From NCBI GenBank assembly GCA_023548195.1, contig JAJHZJ010000061.1, forward strand, positions 1,776,771 to 1,840,770: 64,000 nt of DNA. The letters are read 5' to 3'. Position numbers and translations under genes: made by a program. This stretch comes from Bettongia penicillata ogilbyi (Eukaryota; Chordata; Mammalia; Diprotodontia; Potoroidae). Positions 55,976 through 64,000 of this stretch are shown one piece after another (the stretch's first letter is position 1; every line of letters begins with the position of its first letter). Below the pieces are notes generated by a model. That model saw only the letters and a list, made by a program, of their open reading frames with translations, had not been told where the DNA came from and made no database searches.

Positions 55976-57979
55976 GTTGAGGGCTCGTAGTATTAGATCA
56001 TTCCAGAGAGACTTTTTGGTAACAGTAGTGATCCAGAAATGGAATTGCATTTCTGTAGATACGTAATTATAGTTAAGAATCAATATTAGAATACCATGCT
56101 TTAGTGGTTGGTTCTTTAAGAGCGGCTTTTTAAGATTGTTTGATTGTATCCATCCTACTTCTCCATCCATTATCCTTCATCCTCGCTATGCCATTTTTCT
56201 GATCATATATTTCCTGAATGAAATCTTTTATGCCACTTCGTACATGCAGGCCATCACTGGTAATAAGCTGCAGCCTACTTATGCCCACCATGTATCTTTC
56301 CATTTAATGTTTATTTTAGAAAAACTTGTGCAGGAAGGTACACATTTTATAGTAGTAAAAAATTATTTTGGTTTCCGGCAGTAAGAAATAATTTAACCTT
56401 ATTTTATCATCTGTTCTTTTATACATTCAGCAACAACCTGGATTAACCAGATCAAAATAACAGGAACTCTCAAATGAAATTTTTTCAGCCATCTTGCATT
56501 TTTAAGAGAGAGAAAAATGAGAAGAAAACACATTAATGCTAGACACTAACCAGAGCTCTTTTCCTCCCCACAACCTTGTAAATGCAAAGTCTGCAGCAAT
56601 TTTTAGAAAAGCCATGAGATTTTCCTCAATGCTTAATGCCTTTTTTTTACTAAGTCTTTGTATCAAAACATGTGAGCATAATGGAACCCACATGCACAGT
56701 TCTTTGTTTTTTTTTTTATAAAGTCAACTTGGGATTCATTCCATGAATTTATTCTTAATAGAAAATTTAGCATCTTATTTTGTGTTCATGTTTAGCCTGT
56801 TTATGTACCATCATCTTAAGATCAAAATATTCTTTTGAATCTTTTTTTTTAACTGAACTGCTGGAAAATGTCTGTAGCCTAGCATATGGTCAGTCACTGA
56901 TGTAATAGTGAGCTATGATTTCTTTTGCAAATGATTCACAAATGTTTTCATATTTCTTAACAGATTTTTGGGACCCATGATTTTCAATAGTTTGTGCTCA
57001 AATAACCTCTTAAAAACATGCCAACCAAACAAAAAAGCCCTTTTCTTAGATCTATAATCAAAACTTAACCACTAATTGTAATAGACAGTTCCATAAAAGG
57101 TCATTTTTCTGTGGCCTTCAAACAATTGTATTCTGAAGTTGAGGTCTAGAAGCATTTTCTCTAATGTTCAGATGCCTGGAATATAGTGAAAGCTGTTTGG
57201 CTGCCAGCCATAGCCAGCACTAAATATGCTTACAACTTGATTCAGTGATGACCAAGACATTGAGCTAATAAAAAAGTCATTAACTAAGTAGGAAGCACTG
57301 AATTTAATGTTTTTAAGGTATATTATAAACAAGAGACCAATCAGAGTGACTTGATAAATTCTATTGGTATGAGACCTAGAAACAAACATGACAGTTGGAG
57401 TTTTTTGATGTTATAATACCATCCATCAAGTTGTATATCACTATTAATACAATCAAAAAATGCTGATTGCATCTTTACAACTTGGCATCACTCTCTTCCT
57501 GGTGTTCTGTTGAAATGGAAAGAGATGGTTTGAGAGCTGAGTGGGTATAAAGAAAGAAAATATTTTGCATTGCCACCTTTACTGCCAATGGGGTTTGGTG
57601 GATTCTGTCTCACAAAAATACCCTTGGCTGCCTTCCTTGTCAAAACTTTTTGCAAAGATTAAGCAGCTTAAGGTTGAATGCAATTTGAGATATATATGAA
57701 AATTGTTATTATCCTTGAAGTTGCTGCAGATGCAATTTAGTTCATCTAATTAAAACAGGAAGACAAATACTGTACCAGTTTTCCCTACTTTCACAACACC
57801 TGTGATATGAAATTTCAGATTCAAAGCAGGTTATCAGGTGATTATTTGTACAAGATAATTCCTTCCTTTTGAAAATGATTCACTGCAAGAGTCCTTTAAA
57901 CTTGGTAGAGAATCGCCTTTATTTCATTGGATATTAGCAAGTTCTTTTGTAATCCCTAGTTCACAAGGTAAGGGAAGTC
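55976..57979. other. Repeat-poor intron
   Basis: About 2 kb of AT-rich unique-looking sequence. 57650-57870 holds CACCTGTGAT (E-box) and CATCTAATTAAA (homeodomain-like) words but no gene or transposon. Confidence 0.5.
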
Positions 57980-58740
57980 AAGAGGCAGTTTAAGCATGGG
58001 GATAGTTTGTGCCAAGGATAGGAAGGTGGATATCATACGGGAAACATAACATAGACCATGGGTGAAATGCTTGAAGGGAAGTAATTTGAAGTCATCGTGG
58101 GAAAGTAGTGTGGAGGGAGCTTGTGAACAGCTGTAAAAGCCAAACAGAGGAATTCATATCTTACCCTAAGAGCAGTAAGAAGCCAGTGGAGCACTTTGGG
58201 CAGGGGAATGATGTGGTCTGAGCTGCTTTAGGAATACCATTTTGATTGTTCTTCAATGATGACAAATGAGATCCGTTTTGGACATGCCCAGTATGAGATG
58301 CCTCTGAGGTACCTAGCTAAAGATGTCCAACAGGAAGTTGAAGATAAAAGATAGGAGCTCAGGACAGAGATAAAGACTGAAAGTGTAAATGTTGGAGCGA
58401 CTTGTATAGAAGAGATAAATACACAGGGATTGAAGAGCTCACGGAGACACAGTACAGCAAGAGAAGAGGAGAAGGCCCATTATGGAGCCTTGGTATACAC
58501 TGACACATAAGGAGAGGAACATCAATAAAAGTCCTGCATTAGAGACTAGAAAAGGTCAGTGAGACGGCAAGTAGGAGGAGAACCATAGCTAAATAGTGTC
58601 ATAATGATACAGGGGAAACAGAGTCTCCAGAAGGAGAGATATGAAAGAGAGAGTGGTAAAGAACAAAATTATGTGGAAAACATTATGCGAGGCCAAGTTT
58701 CAGGGAATAAAAAGATGAGTTTAAGTAGAGGCAACGTGAC
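57980..58740 (-). mobile_element. Antisense LINE-2
   Basis: AAGAAGCCAGTGGAGCACTT, GGGGAATGATGTGGTCTGAG, TTTTGGACATGCCCAGTATG, AGATGTCCAACAGGAAGTTG, then GGCCCATTATGGAGCCTTGG: the reverse of L2 ORF2 C-terminus and reverse transcriptase in the right order. Confidence 0.85.
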
Positions 58741-58804
58741 TTAGAGGAGGGGTCAGCAAACCATGGCCCAAGGGCCAGATCCAACAGGTAGCCTGGTTTT
58801 GTGT

Positions 58805-59038
58805 GTCATCCACCTCTTTGTGACCCCGTGGACCATAGCACATGAATACTGTCTGTAGGGTTTTCTTAGCAAAGATACTGGAGTGGTTTGCCATTTCCTT
58901 CTCCTGTGGATTAAGGCAAACAGAGGCAAGTGACTTGTCCAGGGTCATTCAGCTAGTAAATATCTGAGACTGGATTTGCACTCCGGTCTTTCTGACATCA
59001 AGCCTAGTTCTGTACTCACTAAGCTATCTATCTACCTC
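58805..59038 (-). mobile_element. RTE-tailed SINE inside the hAT element
   Basis: CCACCTCTTTGTGACCCCGT, TTTTCTTAGCAAAGATACTG, TTTGCCATTTCCTTCTCC, GGGTCATTCAGCTAGTAA, ending near ATCTACCTCC. Confidence 0.9.
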
Positions 59039-59053
59039 CTGTTTCTCTATGAC

Positions 59054-59129
59054 TTGCAAGCTAAGAATGGTTTTTACATTTTTAAATAAAACTTTGTATT
59101 TAAAAATGTAAAAACCATTCAGCTTGCAA
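59054..59129. repeat. Near-perfect 33-35-bp hairpin
   Basis: Arms 59054-59088 and 59097-59129 pair with only a short bulge (AAGA against GA); the loop is AAACTTTG (59089-59096). Confidence 0.95.
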
Positions 59130-59177
59130 TTATCATACAAAAACAGGCAGTCACTTATAGTTTGCTGATCTAGTAGA

Positions 59178-59355
59178 AAGTGACAGAGTCGGAAAGAATT
59201 GGATTTGAATCCTGCCCCAGACATTTCTAGCTGTGTGACCTTGGACAAGTCACTCTCTTAATCTCTCTGGTCCTTGTTTTGCTCATCTGTAAAATGAAGG
59301 GATTGGGTGTAACCTCTGAAAGTACATTCCAGTTTGAAAACCATGATCCTATGAG
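59178..59355 (+). mobile_element. MIR/THER1 SINE
   Basis: GAATTGGATTTGAATCCTGC, TAGCTGTGTGACCTTGGACA, CTCATCTGTAAAATGAAGG, CATGATCCTATGAG. Confidence 0.9.
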
Positions 59356-59640
59356 TAAGATGCAGTCCATACCCTCAAGAGGGTTTATAATATAAGAGGC
59401 ATAAAACGTATCCATGTAAAGTGAAGTATGATAAACCACAGGAAATGTGCTATGAAAACACTGTAGGGAGAAATTACTTTTAGCTTTGGGGAACATGGAA
59501 CATGGAAGATGTTGTGGAGCGTCTGAGCCTCAAAGTTGAGTTGAGCCCCGAAGGATGGATGATGTTTAAATAGACTTACATAGGAGAAGGAGTAATTGAT
59601 TGATAGAGGGAACAACTTAAAATCTAAGCGGAAAGAGGCT
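59356..59640 (-). mobile_element. L2 3' end, antisense
   Basis: CATACCCTCAAGAGGGTTTA, then TTGAGTTGAGCCCCGAAGGA, the reversed L2 3' UTR and terminus. Confidence 0.65.
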
Positions 59641-59657
59641 TTCACCACAAAGCTGGT

Positions 59658-59701
59658 CACCAAGTAATGTTTGTTTCTGCACCAAGTAATGTTTGTTTCT
59701 G
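59658..59701. repeat. Perfect 22-bp tandem duplication
   Basis: CACCAAGTAATGTTTGTTTC plus TG is repeated head-to-tail at 59658-59679 and 59680-59701 with no mismatch. Confidence 0.97.
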
Positions 59702-60559
59702 GAAAGGAGCAGCAACTCAGGAAGATATGAGAGAGGGGGTGCTGTTTGGGAAGGGGGCAGGTGTTTGCATTATGGGTGGAATTAGTATCCTTTCTGAATT
59801 CCTGGATCATTTGAAATATGTGAAGAAAAGTTCATCTGACACATATTTAATTGTATGCCAAGTTGTCGCTGTGTTGTGTGTTAATTAGGCATAGAGTAAG
59901 TAGCTCACGGATCTGCTTGCAATTAGGATTGCTTTTACAAATCATATTTGACACTTTTTTTCTTTTCTCTCTTTTTTTGTTAACTCTCCAGTCTCTAGGG
60001 CAGGTTGTACAGGCCTGCTCTAGATAATAATTTTCAATATATGGAGCTTTTCTTAATGCATATTACTAAATATACTTTGTTCCTTATCTCCCTCATATGC
60101 AAATTGAAAGAAAAAAAAATACTAGATCTGTCATCTTTGCAGCCACCTTTGCCTTCCTCTTTATTTCTCTACCTCCTCCCCCACCTCCCTGCTCTTTGTT
60201 CTTGGATTCCTGGGAGGCACATGAATGACTCAGCTGGTTTGTTGAGAGCTGGATCATCCTGGAGCTGAGGTAGGGCGATGAAGACTAAAGCTGGGAAGGG
60301 TGGCAGAAAGAGAGAGGAAAAGCAGAGCCATAATATCGATTTTGTATCCCTGGCCTCTGGGATTTGTGTGAAGAGGGAAGAAAGGGATTTGTGGCTAGGG
60401 TCTTGAACTATGTTGAAAACTAGAATAAGAAGCGGCAAGGATCACCCCTGATGGAGAGATGATGGACTCAAGATGGAAAATGAGTTCCATTTTTGGAAAC
60501 AGCCAATTGATCTTGCTTGACCTGGCACACTGGTTCCAAGAGTTTTCTCTTTTTCAGTT
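59702..60559. other. Intron, nothing recognised
   Basis: No transposon or coding signal. 60150-60300 is C/T- then G-rich. Confidence 0.45.
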
Positions 60560-60850
60560 AAGGGAGGGGTGGGGGTGAACAAAGGAGCTAACAATAGGAT
60601 CCCCCCAAAAAATGAAAAAAGAGGGTCATTGAAGCACAAGAAAGAACAGAAGGAAGGCCAGAAAGAAACACAAGACAACCTGGACAGCTTTGAAAGTTAC
60701 AGACTGAATTTTTTATGTATTCAAAAGGAAAAGCAAGCTATATATAATAGAGATTTACAGTTTTGTGGTCAAACCTTTCTGTCTGCTAATGTCTATATGG
60801 AAACACCCATTCTATTTAAGTTCAGAATTTTAAAAAATAACATTTTTTAA
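60560..60850 (+). mobile_element. L1 3' UTR fragment
   Basis: Shares GAAGGCCAGAAAGAAACA, ACAGCTTTGAAAGTTACAG, AAAGGAAAAGCAAGCTATAT and ATATGGAAACACCCATTCTA with the 3' UTR block at 10190-10370. Confidence 0.7.
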
Positions 60851-62385
60851 AAGTGGCAGCATCCAAGGGGATTCACAGGGGAGGGAATATGTTCTGATAG
60901 GGTAGGCACCAACTTTTGGAGGAAACCAAAGGATTTGAATGGCTCTGACACCTTTCCACCTTTAGCAGTTTTTAGAAATAAAACTGTGAAAACTGCTTGA
61001 AGGCTGACTGCCGCTTAATGTTCCTCAGGAGAGGAGACATCATTGACTATAGAACCTAATTAATCATTGCTTCCTTTCGGTTTTTACTTTAGGGCCTGAC
61101 TTATACATTCAGTTCAAAAAGAATTATTAAGTGACTACAGTATGCCAGGCATTGTGCTGAGGACAAATTGCTTTGCATTAGTTAAACCTCTCCAAGAAGT
61201 GATAGAGGTCTGTGTTCTTCCTTTTTGCCTGTTTCACATTTTTCAGAATTTCTAGCTTGTTTCCGAAAGATCAGGATGGAACTGCTGTCACTGTCTGCCA
61301 TGTTCCATTTTTATCCTGCATTAAAATTTGATATCGATTTTTTTTTACTTTTGCTCTGAACAGCCAGTAATCTGCTTGCACACAAACATTTGATTCTGAA
61401 ATAATTCCCATGTCTAATTAGTTTTAAATATAATCCACTTTGATTTTTGTGTGGTGCTCACCATAGCCAATATCTTTGAATCTTTCCTTGAGACAGATGT
61501 GATATACAGGTTTTTCTGGGTTCATTTTTTCTTATTAGTATCAGCAATGGAACCTGTCTACATATGGACTCTGCATACCTTAGTATATATGAAAGTAATA
61601 TGAGAAAATGCCATTGGAATTTAAGAAAATGAAGTCAAGCATAGTAGCACAAACTCACCACACACATACAAAAGAAATCAGTACTAGAGACTATGTATTT
61701 TAAAGGCATCTGGATCAGTATTTTAGATCTATCAGAGGTAAAGATTGTAGAAGATTGGGTATAGACCACGTGGCATTTCCACCGTCCCCCAAAAAAGCAA
61801 AGGAAATAAGATAACCTAGACATTAACAGCTACTGAACCATATGCACACTTTGTCATCTGTACAATTTCAATGAGACTGATCTATCCACACACTGGGTAT
61901 CACTGATGCAAATATGAGAAGAAAAGTAACAGGATTTCACAGACAAATTTCCACAGCAACCCACATCTTTACAGTTACACATTGTGGAGAAGGGCAGAGA
62001 AAATCAGATCCAGCTGTGTCTACAAATTTCTTTCTTTCAGAAAAAGGTATTTGATTCCATAGGACAAAATTTAACCTTAAAAGTTATTGTCAAACAAGGT
62101 ATGACTCCCAAATGTATGGTAAAATCATAGAAGATTATTTGATGGATATGACCACCAAGATAACTATATTTCCTGATTCTCTGAGTATCAGCATCAAGGA
62201 AGGTTAAAACAGGAAAAGCCGAGGTGTCTTCTAGTGTCATAAGAGACATCCTGTCCAGTCTAAATAAAAGAGAAATTCCTTATATTTGGAGAGATTCTCT
62301 TTTTCATGATCAGCATTATACTTATTGTGTAGGGTCCTAGATCACTTTAGGGCCTCCTCAGAAGAAGACCTGTGATCATTTATAT
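60851..62385. other. Repeat-poor intron with a candidate conserved block
   Basis: 61105-61170 is an L2 terminus (GACTACAGTATGCCAGGCAT). 61200-61520 is repeat-free with CTTTGATTTTTGTGTGGTG and TCTAATTAG words. The rest is unassigned. Confidence 0.45.
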
Positions 62386-62553
62386 TGTTCAAGGCACTTT
62401 TTTCCCCTTTCACAAGGTAAACAGGGCTAAGTGACTTGCCCTGGGTCACACAGCTAGTAAGTATCAAGTGAGGACAGATTTGAATTCAGGTCCTCTTGAC
62501 TCCAGGGGCAGTGCTCTATGCACTTCACCAGCTAACTGCCCCTGTTCAAGGCA
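62386..62553 (-). mobile_element. Short SINE with perfect 11-bp target duplication
   Basis: SINE at 62397-62542: reversed A-rich tail CTTTTTTCCCC, GCTAAGTGACTTGCCCTGGG, TCACACAGCTAGTAAGTATC, GATTTGAATTCAGGTCCTC, ending CAGCTAACTGCCCC. TGTTCAAGGCA flanks it at 62386-62396 and 62543-62553 without mismatch. Confidence 0.95.
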
Positions 62554-62850
62554 ATTTTTAGCTTATCAGCCTATACTACTTATTTTTTAATTAAATTTTG
62601 TTTTATTTTCAAATACATTACGCTATATATTGATGTGATAGGTTTCACTCTTCTTTTTAAGTTTCCAGAGTTAAAATCTGCCACTTTCTACTTATGTGAC
62701 ATTAAGCAGGTAACATAAATTCTCTAACTTTGGTGTTAATATGTGTAAAATAAAAGGTTTGGGTCAGATACTCTTTAGGTTCCTTTATTGGCTCTAAATC
62801 TGTGATGTTAGGACTCAGTGATCTCTAAGGCCCTTTGCTCCTATTAAATC
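62554..62850 (+). mobile_element. MIR/THER relic
   Basis: 62665-62850: CCACTTTCTACTTATGTGAC, GTGTAAAATAAAAGGTTTGG, CTAAGGCCCTTTGCTCC. Confidence 0.75.
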
Positions 62851-64000
62851 AATGATTTTGCTTTTCTATTATTGAGTTACCTGAGGATTACCTAATGTGA
62901 TAGTTTCTCCTTGTGTTTCTGTCCTTTGCACAGCAATAACAATTTGACATTATAAACAGAATCCTGCTTGTTGTTCTTTGTTTCCCAAGAAGAAGTATCA
63001 TTCATCGTAATGCAGTTTCTTCATCTACCCATCAAGTTACATCGACATAATTTAAAAACTACGTCTTTATTTCTTGGATGCTTCTCTTACCTTTCCACAA
63101 AATACTCCCACTAAAGGCCCTCTAACACTCCTGCTCTCTGGAAATGACTCCTGAATAGTTTATTGCCTCATCAATCTTATACTCCTTTTCCAGACTAACA
63201 TTGAAAATTATCCCCTTGTTTATATGTATGTATTTAACAGTATATCCAGAAACTATTTGTGGATAGAGTACTTGTGAGAGATGCTATCAAAATTCAGTAC
63301 TATAATTGCATTCTTTCTACAGTATTTGGCAGGAACTGTGTGTGGTTAATCGAGATGTGGAGGAGGGAAAAGGCAAATTTTTTTGCTAGGGATATCTTTA
63401 TCTGGTTTGCATGAGACAGAATAAGTTTCCTAACTATATCATACAGACATTAACTTTATAATCTATAATCACACAGAATTAGCCACCTTTATTTCTTAAA
63501 TTGATTGAAAGAAAATCTGCTTGGTAGTAAGAAGGATGAGACTTTCCCCCTTCATAGAAGTATCCTTTTTTTCCCACTTATTTAACAAAGTTTTCTCATT
63601 GTACTAAAAATGTATTTCTTCAAGCAAATACGTTGCAAGCATCAATTTCTGGAAATAACATCAGATAGAGACTGCCATTAAATAATCAGGATTTCCAAAA
63701 AGGAATAACATCTTATTTTGGAGCTGCTTGTCTAAAGAGGTTCTTGGAATCCATTAAAGATATAGCCAACAATATAAAACCAAAGAAAGCATGACTAGAA
63801 ATATCTATAATTCTTTTAAAGTGTTCTAAGTCCTATAAAATTGGCCTAAGTGCTACACTAGATTGTATACTGATACTATAAATGTTGGTTTTATAAGCAC
63901 CCCAGGGTATTATAAATACATAAACAAAACATTAAAAACACAACTCTAGCGTATCATAAATTTGACTTATCAGAAACTCATATGCTAGATACAAAAACAA
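62851..64000. other. Intron to window end, little recognised
   Basis: 63050-63200 may be a degraded L2 piece. The rest is AT-rich with no supported feature. Confidence 0.45.

Larger units (their letters stand above)
58745..59175. mobile_element. hAT element with internal hairpin, split by a SINE
   Basis: Left end GGGGTCAGCAAACCATGGCC with GGGCCAGATCCAACAG, right end ACAAAAACAGGCAGTCACTT and ATAGTTTGCTGATC are the ends of a hAT family with GGGGTCAGCAAAC termini. The internal hairpin is at 59054-59129. A SINE occupies about 58805-59038. The terminal bases are worn and no clean duplication is visible. Confidence 0.8.
13708..64000 (+). other. DCLK1: DCLK1 intron downstream of the exon (partial)
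   Basis: No exon matching the following DCLK1 segment (starting ECRVVKS) and no alternative first exon of the short kinase isoforms was seen up to the window end. The intron is therefore at least 50.3 kb, in keeping with the very long introns of this gene in mammals. Confidence 0.8.

Overview
This is a stretch of vertebrate nuclear DNA, almost certainly from a marsupial. It is AT-rich and CpG-poor and has no dense coding. It carries many tRNA-headed SINEs with a head like GCAGCTAGGTGGCGCAGTGG, a CORE-like middle and an RTE/BovB-like tail, as well as MIR/THER relics, LINE-2, CR1/L3, marsupial-type L1 3' ends, an RTE relic and hAT and mariner MITEs. The species cannot be named from sequence alone.

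Only one real coding segment is visible: a 100-bp internal exon on the + strand at 13608-13707. It encodes the end of the second doublecortin (DC) domain of DCLK1, with residues diagnostic of DCLK1 rather than DCX or DCLK2. It begins in phase 0 after an AG acceptor and ends in phase 1 at a GTAAGA donor. The rest of the window is flanking intron: about 13.6 kb upstream and more than 50 kb downstream, both cut by the window edges. Neither neighbouring DCLK1 exon was found.

Layout: 0-5 kb holds MIR/L2 relics, an L1 3' end split by a hAT MITE, and an antisense L2. 5-13 kb holds a (CT)45 tract, a second hAT MITE, a G18 tract, an L1 3' end split by a mariner MITE, and an antisense solo LTR about 1.4 kb before the exon. 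13-28 kb is intron with scattered SINEs, two antisense L3 relics broken by SINEs and microsatellites, and a puzzling 92-codon ORF. 28-36.5 kb is a dense SINE cluster plus an RTE reverse-transcriptase relic. 36.5-41.2 kb holds a sense L2 followed by a long antisense L3. 41-52 kb is mostly featureless intron with one antisense L2. 52-60 kb holds SINEs, a (GGAA)n tract, a 56-bp tandem dimer containing a perfect palindrome, an antisense L2, and a hAT element with a long internal hairpin interrupted by a SINE. 60-64 kb is largely repeat-poor intron with one SINE bounded by a perfect 11-bp target duplication.

I found no operon-like or multi-gene system. What is unusual here is repeat architecture and small structured motifs inside the DCLK1 introns. 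Repeat family names rest on recognised motifs, not on a library search; block ends without a target duplication are good to a few tens of bases.
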